Source: Bradyrhizobiaceae bacterium (lineage in GTDB: Bacteria; Pseudomonadota; Alphaproteobacteria; Rhizobiales; Aestuariivirgaceae). Taken from it: a DNA stretch of 41,907 nt. The notes under the pieces were generated by a model that was given only the letters and a program-made list of their open reading frames with translations, was not told the DNA's origin and ran no database searches. Position numbers and translations under genes: made by a program. The stretch is taken from contig CANJMQ010000030.1 in the NCBI GenBank assembly GCA_947475225.1, positions 1 to 41,907 on the forward strand, read 5' to 3'. Positions 8,161 through 18,287 of this stretch are shown piece after piece; position 1 is the stretch's first letter; each line of letters starts with the position of its first letter.

Positions 8161-11100
8161 GCCACAATCCCGCCGCCAGCCTTGCGCAGCTCAAGGCTTC
8201 CGACCCGGCCGCCACCGTGTGGGTCAACGCCAATGCGGGCTCGGGCAAGACCCATGTGCTGGTCGACCGCGTGGTGCGCCTCATGCTGGGCGGCACCGAG
8301 CCGTCGCGCATCATGTGCCTCACCTTCACCAAGGCGGCGGCCGCCGAAATGGCCAACCGCCTGTTCGAGCGGCTGAGCAAGTGGATTACGCTCGACGATG
8401 CGGCACTGCGCGCGGAACTGAAGAAGCTCGGATCACCCGATGCCGAGCCCGCACTGCTGGAGCGTGCCCGCCAGCTCTTCACCCGAGCTCTCGAAACGCC
8501 GGGCGGACTGAAGATCCAGACCATCCACGCCTTCTGCGAGCGCGTGCTGCAGCTGTTTCCCGTGGAGGCTGGCATCGTTCCGCATTTCACCATGCTGGAC
8601 GACCGCGAGCAGCTGAGCCTGCTGCAGGAGGTGCGCGACGCCGTGCTCTCCGACGCCCAGGACGAGGCGACGGAGACCGGCGCTGCACTGCGCGAGGTGG
8701 TCAACCGCGTGAATGCCGACGACTTCGACAAGCTGCTCACCCAGCTCCTCTCCAAGCGCGCCACATTGCGGGCGCTGTTCGAGGAGGAGAAAGGGCTAGA
8801 GCGGGCGGAAAGCCTGCTGCGGATGCGCTTGTCACTGGAGCAGGGTGTGACACGGGCAAGCATCACATCCGGCCTTGCCTGCGATGTGAAGCGATATCTC
8901 GAACTGGCAGAGGCGCTTGAGAGCGGAACCGATACAGAAGGGAAGACAGCCGCAAAACTGAGGGCCGGCTGCGCCGCGCAGAACCCGAGCCTTCTCGATG
9001 TGCAGAACGTGCTGTTGACCGGTGAAGCGACACCCCGCGCCAACGTCGCCAATGCGCCAACACGACAGCGGCACCCATGGATCGAAGACTTCGTGAAGGC
9101 AGACCAGCAGCGCCTTATCGATGCGCTGGGTGTGATGGGCGATCTCGAATGCCTTGGCGCCACGCTGTCGCTGTTGCGGCTGGGCAGCGCCATCACGCGC
9201 GGCTTCGAGGCGGCGAAGCGGGCCCGCGGCGCCTATGATTTCGATGACCTGATCATCAAGACCGGCGAACTGCTGCGGGAGAAGCCGGACGCTTCCTGGG
9301 TGCTGTTCAAGCTCGATGGCGGCATCGAGCACATGCTGGTGGACGAGGCGCAGGATACCAGCCCGATGCAGTGGCAGATCGTGCAGGCGCTGACGGCGGA
9401 ATTCTTCTCCGGCGAAGGCCGCCATGGAAGCAAGGCCCGCACGCTGTTCGTGGTGGGCGACAGGAAGCAGTCGATCTATTCCTTCCAGGGGGCGGACCCC
9501 GCTGTCTTCGAGCAGGTGCTCAGCGAGGTGAAGGATCAGGTCGAGGGTGTGAAGCAGGAGTTCCGCGAGGTGGACTTCAGCGTCTCCTTCCGCTCGCTGG
9601 AGAACATTCTCAAGGCGGTCGACGGCGTGTTTCCCATCGGGTCGGATGCGCGCGACGGCCTTGATGGAAAGATGCCGCGGGAGTGGCAGCACGTGGCGAA
9701 CCGCCGCGAGGCGCAGGGCACGGTCGAGATCTGGCCGCTGGTCGAGCCCGCCGACAAGGAAGACCCCGATCCGTGGCAGGCACCGGTCGACCGCGAGCCG
9801 GGGCAATCGCCACGCCGCCAGCTGGCGCAGAAACTCGCAACCACCATCAAGGGCTGGATTGGCAAACGCATGCTGCCGGCGCGGAACCGCACGGTTCAGC
9901 CGGGCGACATTCTGATCCTTGTCCGGCAGCGCAACAGCTTCTTCGACGCGATGATCCGTGCGCTCTGGAACGAGCAGGTGCCGGTGGCCGGTGCTGACCG
10001 GCTGAAGCTTGGCGAGAACATCGCCGTGCTCGACCTCGTGGCGTTGGCGCAGTTCGCCATCATGCCGGAGGACGACCATGCACTGGCCTGCGTGCTCAAG
10101 AGCCCCCTGCTGGCTGCGGCGTTGAGCGAAGACCAGCTGATCGACATCGCGGCAGCGCGCGAAGCAATGCCGCTGTGGCAGAGCCTCTCAGAGCGCGACG
10201 CCGAGCCCTATCGCAGCGCCGCCGCGTTTCTGCGCCCGCTCATCATGCAGGCGCCCTCAGCGCGGCCATTCGAATTCTTCTCCGCCATCCTCGGCAAGGC
10301 GCGGCTGCGTATCGTGTCACGGCTCGGCAGCGAGGCGAATGACGCCATCGAGGCGTTCCTTGACCGCGCACTCGACTACGAGGAGGCGCATGGCACCTCG
10401 CTCGCCGGCTTCGTCAACTGGTTCCAGGCCGGCGACATCGAGATCAAGCGCAACATGGAGCAGGGCTCGGGCGAGGTGCGGGTGATGACCGTGCATGGCG
10501 CCAAGGGTCTCGAGGCACCCATCGTCATTCTGCCGGACACCACCAGCACTCCGGAACAGGGCCGCGGCGAGCAGCTGCTGATGCTGGAAAGTGGCGATGG
10601 CTACGCCAGGGTGCCGCTATGGGTGGTGCCGAACCTCGGGCCATCGAAGGTCGTGAAGGATCTCAAGAAGGATCAGAAGGATGTGGCGACGGCGGAGTAT
10701 CGCCGCCTGCTCTACGTGGCGATGACAAGAGCCTGTGACGAACTCTATGTCTGCGGTTATCGCGGCAAGCAGGAGCCACCGCAGAACTGCTGGTACAATA
10801 CGGTCTATGCGGCGCTCACCGCGAAGGTGACGCCGCTCGAGGACGGTGAACTCTGGCGGCTCGGGCCCGCGCCGGTGATGGTGGAGGCTGTGGCCGAAGC
10901 GAAGGCCGTGGAGCCCATTGAATTGCCCGGCTGGATATCGCGTGAGGCGAAGGCCGTGCCGGTGGAAACCACGCTGCCCGCCCGCCGCCGCCCCGAGGCG
11001 CGGGTGGCGCGCGGCATCCTCATCCACCGGATCCTGCAGAATCTCCCCGAACTCTCCGCAACCGAGCGGGCGGCGTATATCGACAACGCCGTCCGCCGGG

Positions 11101-11495
11101 CAGGCCATGATGCCGCCCTGGCCGAACAGTTGCGGGCCCTTGTGGCGGACCCGGTGGTGGCGGAACTCCTCTCCGCCGACGGTCATTCGGAAGCCTCGCT
11201 GATCGCCCAGGGTCCGGACGGCACCCCGGAACGCCGTCGCATCGACCGAATGGTGATAACGACCGATGGTATCCTCGTCGCCGACTACAAGACCGACCGC
11301 GAGGTGCCCGGCGAGGCAGCGGCCTGCAACCCGGAATATCTCATGCAATTGGCCGTTTACCGGGAGGCACTGCGGCACACCGAGGCCGGACCGCCGATGC
11401 GCTTCTGCCTCGTCTACACCGAGGCTCCGAAGCTGATCATGGTCCCCGACGCGCTGCTCGACCGCATGGCGGCCCTGCGCCTGACCCGGCCTTGA
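8157..11495 (+). CDS. addA: AddA, UvrD-type helicase-nuclease subunit
   Basis: A 1112-residue SF1A helicase with a C-terminal exonuclease domain. Walker A is [12 protein letters not shown] (about 25-36), motif II is [12 protein letters not shown] (about 395), motif III is [15 protein letters not shown] (about 432), motif V is [13 protein letters not shown] and motif VI is [10 protein letters not shown]. The nuclease triad region is RRIDRMV with ADYKTDRE (about 1043). AddA supplies ATP-driven unwinding and one of the two nucleases of the AddAB end-resection machine. A GTG at 8133 would extend the protein by 8 residues, but ATG 8157 sits in the classic ATGA overlap with addB. All helicase motifs are intact, so the enzyme should be active. 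Confidence 0.96.
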   Translation: MSHNPAASLAQLKASDPAATVWVNANAGSGKTHVLVDRVVRLMLGGTEPSRIMCLTFTKAAAAEMANRLFERLSKWITLDDAALRAELKKLGSPDAEPALLERARQLFTRALETPGGLKIQTIHAFCERVLQLFPVEAGIVPHFTMLDDREQLSLLQEVRDAVLSDAQDEATETGAALREVVNRVNADDFDKLLTQLLSKRATLRALFEEEKGLERAESLLRMRLSLEQGVTRASITSGLACDVKRYLELAEALESGTDTEGKTAAKLRAGCAAQNPSLLDVQNVLLTGEATPRANVANAPTRQRHPWIEDFVKADQQRLIDALGVMGDLECLGATLSLLRLGSAITRGFEAAKRARGAYDFDDLIIKTGELLREKPDASWVLFKLDGGIEHMLVDEAQDTSPMQWQIVQALTAEFFSGEGRHGSKARTLFVVGDRKQSIYSFQGADPAVFEQVLSEVKDQVEGVKQEFREVDFSVSFRSLENILKAVDGVFPIGSDARDGLDGKMPREWQHVANRREAQGTVEIWPLVEPADKEDPDPWQAPVDREPGQSPRRQLAQKLATTIKGWIGKRMLPARNRTVQPGDILILVRQRNSFFDAMIRALWNEQVPVAGADRLKLGENIAVLDLVALAQFAIMPEDDHALACVLKSPLLAAALSEDQLIDIAAAREAMPLWQSLSERDAEPYRSAAAFLRPLIMQAPSARPFEFFSAILGKARLRIVSRLGSEANDAIEAFLDRALDYEEAHGTSLAGFVNWFQAGDIEIKRNMEQGSGEVRVMTVHGAKGLEAPIVILPDTTSTPEQGRGEQLLMLESGDGYARVPLWVVPNLGPSKVVKDLKKDQKDVATAEYRRLLYVAMTRACDELYVCGYRGKQEPPQNCWYNTVYAALTAKVTPLEDGELWRLGPAPVMVEAVAEAKAVEPIELPGWISREAKAVPVETTLPARRRPEARVARGILIHRILQNLPELSATERAAYIDNAVRRAGHDAALAEQLRALVADPVVAELLSADGHSEASLIAQGPDGTPERRRIDRMVITTDGILVADYKTDREVPGEAAACNPEYLMQLAVYREALRHTEAGPPMRFCLVYTEAPKLIMVPDALLDRMAALRLTRP

Positions 11496-11568
11496 CCCTG
11501 GGCGAGGCGGCTCCTACCTTCCTCCCATCACAACGGCGAATCCCCGCCACAGCTCCCAAGAGGTTTCC

Positions 11569-11889
11569 ATGTCCACCCACAAGGTCTCCGACGCATCCTT
11601 CGAAAAGGACGTCCTGCAGTCCGATACGCCCGTCGTCGTCGATTTCTGGGCCGAGTGGTGCGGCCCCTGCAAGATGATCGCACCGGCGCTGGAGGAAATC
11701 GCCCAGAGCCTTGGCGCCAAGGCCAAGATCGTGAAGATCAACATCGACGAGAACCCCTCCGTCCCATCCCAGTATGGGGTGCGCGGCATCCCGACGCTGA
11801 TGGTGTTCAAGGGCGGCCAGGTTGCGGCCACCAAGGTGGGTGCTGCGCCTAAAAACCAGCTGCAGAGCTGGATCGAACAGTCGATCTAA
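11569..11889 (+). CDS. trxA: Thioredoxin
   Basis: A 106-residue classical thioredoxin with active site WCGPC (residues 30-34), preceded by VVDFWAE, and the cis-proline loop [11 protein letters not shown]. It is a cytosolic dithiol-disulfide reductant for ribonucleotide reductase, methionine sulfoxide reductase and others, recharged by thioredoxin reductase. AAGAGG (11558-11563) sits six bases before the ATG. It follows addA by 73 bases on the same strand, as in many alphaproteobacteria, and ends at a strong terminator. Full length, no oddities. Confidence 0.98.
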   Translation: MSTHKVSDASFEKDVLQSDTPVVVDFWAEWCGPCKMIAPALEEIAQSLGAKAKIVKINIDENPSVPSQYGVRGIPTLMVFKGGQVAATKVGAAPKNQLQSWIEQSI

Positions 11890-11912
11890 CCGCTCCGGTT
11901 GTCCGGGATCGG

Positions 11913-11946
11913 AATGGCCGCCTTCGGGCGGCCATTTTCTCTTTTT
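11913..11946 (+). terminator. Intrinsic terminator after trxA
   Basis: A perfect 10-bp stem AATGGCCGCC (11913-11922) / GGCGGCCATT (11927-11936) with a stable TTCG tetraloop, followed by TTCTCTTTTT. It lies 23 bases after the trxA stop and closes the long plus-strand run. This is the clearest intrinsic terminator in the window. Confidence 0.95.
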
Positions 11947-12042
11947 GCGGGGCTGTTTTTGCCTTGATGTCGCCACTGCCTGACCTTCATACGGTTGTCA
12001 AATTTCTGGCGGGTGGCGAGGTCCCCCGCGGGAGGACCTGAC

Positions 12043-13728
12043 GTGACGGTTGAGGCGGGCACCGCGGCGGTGCCGGGCGAGGCATTTGCTGTTCCGAAGT
12101 GGCTGCGCATCACCGCCAGGGTGCTGCTGCAGCTTTTCGTCGTTTATGTCGGCCTGCTCGCCATCCATGCCTATCTGGGCTGGTGGTCTCCCGATTTTCT
12201 GCACGGCCGCAGCCTGTGGCATTTCTGGTTCTCGCGCATGATCGTTCCCATGGTCATGCTCGGCGTCTTCGCCGCCTTCGCACGGATCTTGCCGGCTGGC
12301 GCGATGCTGGGGGCCGGCCTGCTCTTCGTTGGCACGCTGTCGTCGATCAAGAAGGACTCGACGGGCGAACCCTTCCAGATCAGCGACCTGTTCCTGGCCG
12401 GACAGTCCGTGCACCTTTTTCACTACGTGCACTGGTATCACTGGCTGCTCGGCGCCACGGTGATCCCCGCCGCCATCTGGTACGCCCGCAATCTGCGCAT
12501 TCGCTGGTGGAGCCTGCCAGTGGCGCTGCTGTTCGTCGGGCTGCTTTCCACCTATCGCATCCAGTGGGTGGCGAACTGGATCCATGACAACAGCTGGTGG
12601 ATCGGCGTCGAGAACCTCACCTTCAGCCAGGCCGAGAGCGAGCGCATGAACGGGCTCTCCACGCATCTTTATTTCTCGATGGCAGGCCTTCGCCTCAAGA
12701 CCTACACGCAGGCCGAGGTGAAGCAGGCGATGGATGGGCTCAATGCGCCGAAGCCACCGGTGGCTGCTGTGACCACAGGTCCGAAGCCCGATGTCTACAT
12801 CGTGCTTGGCGAGGCCTGGTGGCATGATCCTGACGATCCAGATTCACCTTTGAACCAGTTGCAGGAGGCGGGCTTCACCGAGTCAATGGCCGTATCGCCG
12901 GTCTATGGCGGCACCACGCCCAATTCCGAGTTCGAGGTGCTGACCGGGATTCCGATCAAGACCTTTCAGGATGGCATCATCCCCTACCAGCATTATGTGC
13001 AGTACATCACCGACAGGTCGCGCAGCCTGCCGCGCATCCTGACCGAAAAGGGCTATGCCGCCACCGCCTATCACAACTTCACCCGGCGCTTCTGGCTGCG
13101 CGACCAGATCTATCCGAAGCTCGGCTTCGACGAGTTCGTGTCGATGGACCAGATGACGCTGACCATTCAGCCCAATGACTGGCCGACGGACGAGGGCCTT
13201 TACAAGGCAGTCCTCGGCAGGGTGGGCAATGGCGGGCCGCAGTTCCACTTCGTCGTCACGGTGCAGACACACGGCCCCTATGAAGCCGATGACAGCGATC
13301 TCAAGGGCCATGAGGGCGTTCACGACTATCGCACGCGCCTCGACGGCGCCGCGCATTCGCTCGCCGCGTTCAAGAAGGAACTCGATGCCAGGGGCCGCCC
13401 CTACGCGCTGGTGCTGTTCGGCGACCACCTGCCGGGCCTGCGCATGCACCAGTTCCATGACGGCATGAAATCCGAACAGGACCCGCGCCTGCACCAGATC
13501 CCGGTGCTGATCGCCAGCAACACCGATACGCCGCAGGACTTGGCCGATGCCATTCACGGCCGGCCGCTCTACTGCCTGTCACCCCTCGTGCTGGACTGGA
13601 TCGGCGAGCCGGTGGATGAGCCCTATCTCAACTATCTCGACGCCAGCTGCCGCGGCGCCGAAGACCCGAAGCTGCGCCCCGCCGAAGCGGTGATCCAGAA
13701 CCAGCTGTTCAGCAGGGATCCGATCTAG
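12043..13728 (+). CDS. LTA-synthase-like membrane sulfatase-fold enzyme (phosphoglycerol/phosphoethanolamine transferase type)
   Basis: A 561-residue protein. About four membrane segments fill the first ~190 residues (first one near ARVLLQLFVVYVGLLAI), followed by a periplasmic sulfatase-fold domain (PF00884 type). Metal and nucleophile regions are recognisable: VYIVLGEAWW at the start of the domain, YGGTTPNSEFEVLTG containing the likely catalytic Thr, VTVQTHGPY, and FGDHLPGL. Relatives transfer phosphoglycerol or phosphoethanolamine to lipids, glucans or LPS at the outer face of the inner membrane; the acceptor here cannot be told. GTG 12043 was chosen because GGAGGA (12031-12036) is correctly spaced; a TTG at 11995 has no such site. 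It is convergent with ptsH, the stop codons being one base apart. Confidence 0.85.
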   Translation: MTVEAGTAAVPGEAFAVPKWLRITARVLLQLFVVYVGLLAIHAYLGWWSPDFLHGRSLWHFWFSRMIVPMVMLGVFAAFARILPAGAMLGAGLLFVGTLSSIKKDSTGEPFQISDLFLAGQSVHLFHYVHWYHWLLGATVIPAAIWYARNLRIRWWSLPVALLFVGLLSTYRIQWVANWIHDNSWWIGVENLTFSQAESERMNGLSTHLYFSMAGLRLKTYTQAEVKQAMDGLNAPKPPVAAVTTGPKPDVYIVLGEAWWHDPDDPDSPLNQLQEAGFTESMAVSPVYGGTTPNSEFEVLTGIPIKTFQDGIIPYQHYVQYITDRSRSLPRILTEKGYAATAYHNFTRRFWLRDQIYPKLGFDEFVSMDQMTLTIQPNDWPTDEGLYKAVLGRVGNGGPQFHFVVTVQTHGPYEADDSDLKGHEGVHDYRTRLDGAAHSLAAFKKELDARGRPYALVLFGDHLPGLRMHQFHDGMKSEQDPRLHQIPVLIASNTDTPQDLADAIHGRPLYCLSPLVLDWIGEPVDEPYLNYLDASCRGAEDPKLRPAEAVIQNQLFSRDPI

Positions 13729-13729
13729 C

Positions 13730-14008
13730 TCACTCCTCGTCGAACTTGCTGTCGACGAGCTGGGCCAGTGCTTCAAGCGCCTCACCGGCCTGGTTGCCGC
13801 TGGCCTCGACCATGATGGAGGTGCCCATTGCCGCACCCAGCATCATGAGGCCCATGATGGAGGTGGCGGGCACCGACATGCCGTCGCGGGTGACCATGAT
13901 CTCGGCATCGAAAGCCTCGGCGCATTTCACGAACTTCGCCGAGGCGCGGGCATGGAGCCCACGCTGGTTGGTGATCGCGAGTTCGCGGGCAGCCACCGTC
14001 GCCGACAT
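13730..14008 (-). CDS. ptsH: HPr-family phosphocarrier (PTS)
   Basis: A 92-residue HPr. The phosphoryl-accepting His19 lies in QRGLHARASAKF, and Ser50 in ATSIMGLMML matches the regulatory serine (Ser46 of Bacillus HPr) that HprK phosphorylates. HPr relays phosphate from enzyme I to EIIA; in alphaproteobacteria lacking sugar EIIB/EIIC components, the system is regulatory. It is the last gene of the minus-strand block chvI-chvG-hprK-EIIA-ptsH, two bases after EIIA. The presence of both phosphorylation sites and of hprK next door says that both His- and Ser-type control are kept. Confidence 0.95.
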   Translation of the reverse strand: MSATVAARELAITNQRGLHARASAKFVKCAEAFDAEIMVTRDGMSVPATSIMGLMMLGAAMGTSIMVEASGNQAGEALEALAQLVDSKFDEE

Positions 14009-14010
14009 CG

Positions 14011-14409
14011 TCAGTCCCCGAGGATCTGGCTGGCCACGTTGATGTACTTGCGGCCGGCGTCCTGCGCGGCGGTTGCCGCCTTGTCGAGCGCGTAGTCCTT
14101 GCGGATGCGGGCAAGCTTCACAAGCATCGGCAGGTTCAGCCCGGCCACCACCTCCACCTTGCCGATCTCGAGGAGCGAGATGGCGAGGTTCGAGGGCGTG
14201 CCGCCGAACATGTCGGTGAGGATGATGACGCCGACCCCGGTGTTGACGCGGGCAACCGCCGCAGCAATGTCGGCGCGGCGGCTTTCCATGCGGTCATCCG
14301 CGCCGATGGCAATGGTCTCGATCGCGGTTTGCGGCCCCACCACATGCTCCAACGCAGAACGGAACTCTTCCGCAAGGCGGCCATGGGTGACCAGGACGAG
14401 TCCGATCAT
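14011..14409 (-). CDS. PTS EIIA, mannose-family (EIIA-Man-type regulator)
   Basis: A 132-residue EIIA of the mannose superfamily. His9 in LVLVTHGRLAEEF is the phosphorylation site; VIILTDMFGGTPSN and VVAGLNLPML are the conserved loops. No EIIB or EIIC gene for a sugar is nearby, which fits the incomplete regulatory PTS of Hyphomicrobiales, where this protein is an output for phosphorylation state. It is followed by ptsH and preceded by hprK after a 78-base gap. The partners and targets cannot be read from the sequence. Confidence 0.93.
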   Translation of the reverse strand: MIGLVLVTHGRLAEEFRSALEHVVGPQTAIETIAIGADDRMESRRADIAAAVARVNTGVGVIILTDMFGGTPSNLAISLLEIGKVEVVAGLNLPMLVKLARIRKDYALDKAATAAQDAGRKYINVASQILGD

Positions 14410-14487
14410 GGTGGTGGTAAAACTCCGCGCTTTTCCCGCTCAGGGTGGCGCACAATGCCTCTAACGCCGGGGCGATGCAACATCGAT

Positions 14488-14952
14488 TCAGGGCCGCACG
14501 AACTGGTCCAGGGCGGCCCTCAGGCGGGCCGGTGCGGAGGCATTCTGCGGGTCGAGAAGGATCAGCGGAAGGGCGATGCCGAGGATGTCCATGCGGGTGC
14601 GGCCAAGATCCGGCAGGCGCTCGATTTCGGCGGATGGCGTGAGCCTGACGGCAAGCCGCAAACGCGTTTCCGCAACGACCGGAAGTTCCGCAATGCCCAG
14701 GCCCCTGATCTCCAGCTTGCCCTGGAGGGAAGGATGTGCCGAGGCGATGAGCGTGCCATTCACCTTGCGGACCACCACCTGGTCATCAGCGACCAGTTGG
14801 CCTTCACGCAGTGTTCCGGACAGGCCGCGCCCGCCTTGGTCAATGAGCCGCAGGGCGAGGTCGGATTTTCCCGTGCCGGGCTTGCCCACCAGCAGCACTC
14901 CCTCGCCGCCGATGGCAAGGCAGGTGCCGTGGATGAGCGCTTCGTCATGCAT
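14488..14952 (-). CDS. hprK: HPr kinase/phosphorylase, short alphaproteobacterial form
   Basis: A 154-residue protein comprising only the catalytic domain of HPr kinase/phosphorylase. The P-loop is GKPGTGKS (residues 23-30), followed by LVADDQVVV and the family segment LEIRGLGI. Firmicutes HprK is about twice as long because of an extra N-terminal domain; the short form next to chvG is typical of alphaproteobacteria. It phosphorylates and dephosphorylates the regulatory Ser of HPr. ATG 14952 overlaps the end of chvG by 8 bases, implying co-translation. A longer frame open upstream is only the antisense-like reading of chvG and was not used. Confidence 0.93.
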   Translation of the reverse strand: MHDEALIHGTCLAIGGEGVLLVGKPGTGKSDLALRLIDQGGRGLSGTLREGQLVADDQVVVRKVNGTLIASAHPSLQGKLEIRGLGIAELPVVAETRLRLAVRLTPSAEIERLPDLGRTRMDILGIALPLILLDPQNASAPARLRAALDQFVRP

Positions 14953-16738
14953 TGGTGGCTGCCGGGATGCGAACGATGAAACGCGCGCCGAGCACCGGCT
15001 TCTCGCCCGTCTCGTCCGGCTTGCCATGGCGGTTTTCCGCCCAGATCCGGCCCTTGTGCGCGTCGATGATCTGCTGCGAGATCGACAGGCCGAGACCGGA
15101 GTTGGAGCCGAAGCTGCCGTCCGGACGGTCGGTGTAGAAGCGCTCGAAAACACGCTGCAGATTATCGGGAGGAATGCCGGGGCCGGAATCATCAACGCGG
15201 AATTCGACATCGGGCCCGACGCGGCGGATGCGGACATGGAGCCTGGTGCCGGGCCTGGTGAAGGAGCGCGCATTGTCGATGAGGTTGCGCACCACCTGAC
15301 CCAGCCGCGAGTCATGGCCCATCACGGTATAGGCCCTGGCACGGTCCATGCCCGGCGGCGGCTTGGCAATCTCGAGTTCGACTTCGGCCTGGCCTTCCTT
15401 GCGCGTGTCATTGGCGTAATTGGTGATCGAATCCAGCAGTTGCGACAGGTCGAAGGCCTGCGCCTCGCCGCGCGCCAGTTCGGCATCAAGTCGCGAGGCA
15501 TCCGAGATGTCAGTGATGAGGCGATCGAGTCGCTTGACGTCATGGTTCACGATCTCGACGAGGCGCTCGCGTTGCTCGGGCGTCTTGGCATAGGCGAGGG
15601 TTTCGACCGCACTTCGCAGCGAGGTGAGCGGGTTCTTGAGTTCGTGGCTCACATCCGCCGCGAAGGCCTCGATAGCGGCGATGCGGTTATAGAGCGCGTT
15701 GGTCATGTCGCGAACAGCGCCGGAAAGATCACCGATCTCGTCGCCGCGCGCCGAGAAGTCGGGAATTTCAACACGCTTGTTGATGCCGCGGCGCACACGG
15801 TCGGCCGCCGCGGCGAGCTTGCGGAGCGGCAGCGCAATGGTGGATGCGAGCAGGATCGACAACAGCATGGTGACGAGCGCCACGAAGCCGAAGGTCATCA
15901 GCACCACCTGGCGCTCGGCGCGCAGCACGCTGTCGATCTCGCCACCCGTCGTGGAGAGTACGAGCGAGCCCAGCACGGCGCGGAAGCGCTGGATCGGCAC
16001 CGCCACCACGACGATGATCTGGCCACGGTCGTTGAGCCGGACAAGGCTCACCTTGGCGCCTTTCAGTGCCGCGGCCACTTCCGGGAAGTCCTTGCCGTTG
16101 TCGATGCCGTATTCGATCTGCTTGGGATAATCGTAGCTGAAGGTCCAAGTGACGAAGCGGATCCACAGCGCCCGGGGGCTGAAGCTTTCCTGTTCGCCAT
16201 TGGGTGGCGGCAGGTCCGACTGCACGATATCGCCGCGCGAATAGAGGAAGCGGCTGTCGACGACCATGTTGCCGTCCTTGTCGACGATCCGTGCCCGGAC
16301 GGTCGTATTGGCAAGCAGGCGCTTCAGCACTGGGCCTGCCGCCTCCGGATCGATCGGGAAGTCGAGGCTCGACATCTGCTCGGAATCCGGTGTCGTCTCG
16401 TCGTTGCTGTCGGCAAGCGAGTCAGGGTCGATGACGATGGAGCCGGTGTCCACTGTCGCCGAGCCTGCAACAGCGGCGGCAATGATCTGCGCCTGGGTGG
16501 TGAGGCTCTGCACCCGGGCGTCGATGAGGCCCTGGCGGAACTGGTTGAAATAGAGGATGCCGGCCACCAGCACGATGAGACCCAGCAGGTTCAGCAGCAC
16601 GATGCGGCTGGTCAGCCGGTGCGGCCAGATGCGGCGCACCAGGCTCGGCCGTGGCGCAGCCTCGCGCTCCGCGGCGTCGGCCTGGTCATCGGCCTCGCCA
16701 CGGTCGGCGGTCTCGGGCGGCATCACCTTGTCAAGCAT
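14945..16738 (-). CDS. chvG: ChvG/ExoS-family sensor histidine kinase
   Basis: A 597-residue membrane kinase. Membrane segment 1 is near LTSRIVLLNLLGLIVLVAGI, followed by a long periplasmic sensor, membrane segment 2 near VVLMTFGFVALVTMLLSI, a HAMP linker, the H-box DVSHELKNPLTSL with His365 (codon at 15644-15646), and HATPase motifs VVRNLIDNA, DSGPGIPP and GLGLSIS. In rhizobia, ChvG (ExoS) with ChvI responds to acidity and envelope state and controls exopolysaccharide, motility and host interaction genes. It lies 29 bases downstream of chvI and overlaps hprK. The linkage to hprK and the PTS genes is the conserved arrangement of this order. Confidence 0.95.
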   Translation of the reverse strand: MLDKVMPPETADRGEADDQADAAEREAAPRPSLVRRIWPHRLTSRIVLLNLLGLIVLVAGILYFNQFRQGLIDARVQSLTTQAQIIAAAVAGSATVDTGSIVIDPDSLADSNDETTPDSEQMSSLDFPIDPEAAGPVLKRLLANTTVRARIVDKDGNMVVDSRFLYSRGDIVQSDLPPPNGEQESFSPRALWIRFVTWTFSYDYPKQIEYGIDNGKDFPEVAAALKGAKVSLVRLNDRGQIIVVVAVPIQRFRAVLGSLVLSTTGGEIDSVLRAERQVVLMTFGFVALVTMLLSILLASTIALPLRKLAAAADRVRRGINKRVEIPDFSARGDEIGDLSGAVRDMTNALYNRIAAIEAFAADVSHELKNPLTSLRSAVETLAYAKTPEQRERLVEIVNHDVKRLDRLITDISDASRLDAELARGEAQAFDLSQLLDSITNYANDTRKEGQAEVELEIAKPPPGMDRARAYTVMGHDSRLGQVVRNLIDNARSFTRPGTRLHVRIRRVGPDVEFRVDDSGPGIPPDNLQRVFERFYTDRPDGSFGSNSGLGLSISQQIIDAHKGRIWAENRHGKPDETGEKPVLGARFIVRIPAATNA

Positions 16739-16767
16739 CGGCGGTCACCGGCCCTGACGGACCGGTC

Positions 16768-17466
16768 CTATTGCTCCTTGAAGCGGTAGCCCACGCCATA
16801 GAGCGTTTCAATGGCGTCGAACTCGGCATCGACCGCATTGAACTTCTTGCGCAGCCGCTTGATGTGGCTGTCGATGGTGCGGTCATCGACATAGACCTGG
16901 TCGTCGTAGGCTGCATCCATCAGCGCGTCGCGGCTCTTGACGATGCCGGGGCGCTGGGCAAGCGACTGCAGGATCAGGAATTCCGTGACCGTCAGAGTCA
17001 CCGGCCTGCTGTCCCAGGTGCAGGAATGGCGGTCGGGGTCCATGGCGAGCTTGCCACGCTCGATCACCTTGGCGGCCTCCGCCGGGGTCTGGGCCACGTC
17101 GCGGTTCAGCGCGCGGCGCATCACAGCCTTGACGCGCTCCACCAGCAGGCGCTGCGAGAAGGGCTTCTTGATGAAATCATCCGCACCCATCTTGAGGCCG
17201 AAAAGCTCGTCGATCTCGTCGTCCTTCGAGGTCAGGAAGATGACCGGCAGGTCAGATTTCTGGCGGATGCGGCGCAGCAGTTCCATGCCATCCATGCGCG
17301 GCATCTTGATGTCGAAGATGGCCATGTCCGGGGGATTGTCCTGCAGGCCTTGCAGGGCTGCCGCTCCGTCATTGTATTTCTGGACCACGTAGCCCTCGTT
17401 CTCGAGGGCCATGCCGACGGATGTCAGGATGTTGCGGTCGTCATCGACCAGCGCAATGGTAGGCAT
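16768..17466 (-). CDS. chvI: ChvI response regulator (OmpR type)
   Basis: A 232-residue response regulator. The receiver has acidic pocket DDD (8-10), phosphoacceptor Asp52 in [13 protein letters not shown] and the KPF lysine; a winged-helix DNA-binding domain follows with the segment [16 protein letters not shown]. It pairs with ChvG. An ATG four codons upstream (17478) gives MNKK before this start, but the GAAGGG there touches that ATG directly. Starting at 17466 gives [12 protein letters not shown], the N-terminus I recall for rhizobial ChvI, so I chose it; the choice is not decisive. It is transcribed divergently from hugZ. Confidence 0.95.
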   Translation of the reverse strand: MPTIALVDDDRNILTSVGMALENEGYVVQKYNDGAAALQGLQDNPPDMAIFDIKMPRMDGMELLRRIRQKSDLPVIFLTSKDDEIDELFGLKMGADDFIKKPFSQRLLVERVKAVMRRALNRDVAQTPAEAAKVIERGKLAMDPDRHSCTWDSRPVTLTVTEFLILQSLAQRPGIVKSRDALMDAAYDDQVYVDDRTIDSHIKRLRKKFNAVDAEFDAIETLYGVGYRFKEQ

Positions 17467-17576
17467 CTTCTTGTTCATCCCTTCAACTATGTCCTTCCGT
17501 TGGCACTAGGGGCGGAACTGGAACAAAATGTGGCAGACATGATAGGCATTCCCGGCCGCAATTGCGAGGTATGTTC

Positions 17577-18287
17577 ATGAGCGAACGCAGAAGTTTCAGT
17601 GCAGAAGAGGCCCGCAACCTGCTCCGCAGGGCCCGAACGGGCACATTGGGGACCCTCAACGCGGATGGTGGCATCCCCTATGCCTCGCTGGTGAACCTGG
17701 GCACCGACGCCCGGGGTTGCCCGCTGATCCTGGTTTCGACGCTGGCCTGGCACACCCGCAACCTGCTGGCGGACCCGCGCGGCAGCGTCATGGTGGCCGA
17801 GGTGCCGCCGCAGGGCGATGCCCTGACGGGCGCCCGGGTGACCGTCATGGGCCGGTTTTCCAAGGTCCCGGCAGGGGACGCCAGCCGCCGCTACCTCGCG
17901 CGCCACCCGGCCGCCGAGATGTATGCCGGCTTCGGCGACTTCGGCTTCTGGCGGCTGGAGCCGGAACGGGCCCATGCGGTGGCCGGTTTCGGGCGGATCG
18001 AGACCATCCCCGCAAATGAGATGTTCCCCTCAGCCGATGAGATGATCGCGCTGGAAGAGGGTGCGGTGCAGCACATGAATGACGACCATGAAGACGCCGT
18101 CCAGCGCTTTGCCGAGAAGCTGCTGGGTGCCAAACCGGGCGGCTGGAAAATAACGGCGATCGACCCGGACGGCGCGGATCTCCGGCGCGGTGACGACGTT
18201 CTTCGCCTGCCCTTCGAAGCCCCGGTCTATTCGGGCGGCGCTCTCCGGTCGCTGCTGGCGAAGCTGGGAGCACAGACCAAGGATTAG
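17577..18287 (+). CDS. hugZ: HugZ-family FMN/heme-binding split-barrel protein with DUF2470 domain
   Basis: A 236-residue protein. Residues ~1-150 form a pyridoxamine-5'-phosphate-oxidase-like split barrel (ARTGTLGTLNADGGIPYASL, VTVMGRFSKV). Residues ~155-236 are a DUF2470 domain with the His-rich HMNDDHEDAVQRF. HugZ proteins bind or break down heme in some bacteria; others in the family are flavin reductases of unknown target. ATG 17577 has GAGG seven bases before it; an ATG at 17571 is too close to that site. It is divergent from chvI across ~110 bases and precedes pckA. The heme role is family knowledge; nothing here proves it. Confidence 0.85.
   Translation: MSERRSFSAEEARNLLRRARTGTLGTLNADGGIPYASLVNLGTDARGCPLILVSTLAWHTRNLLADPRGSVMVAEVPPQGDALTGARVTVMGRFSKVPAGDASRRYLARHPAAEMYAGFGDFGFWRLEPERAHAVAGFGRIETIPANEMFPSADEMIALEEGAVQHMNDDHEDAVQRFAEKLLGAKPGGWKITAIDPDGADLRRGDDVLRLPFEAPVYSGGALRSLLAKLGAQTKD

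Noticed and set aside
14576..16789. 737-codon plus-strand frame opposite hprK and chvG
   Set aside because: Antisense shadow: the minus strand here encodes full HprK and ChvG with all catalytic motifs.
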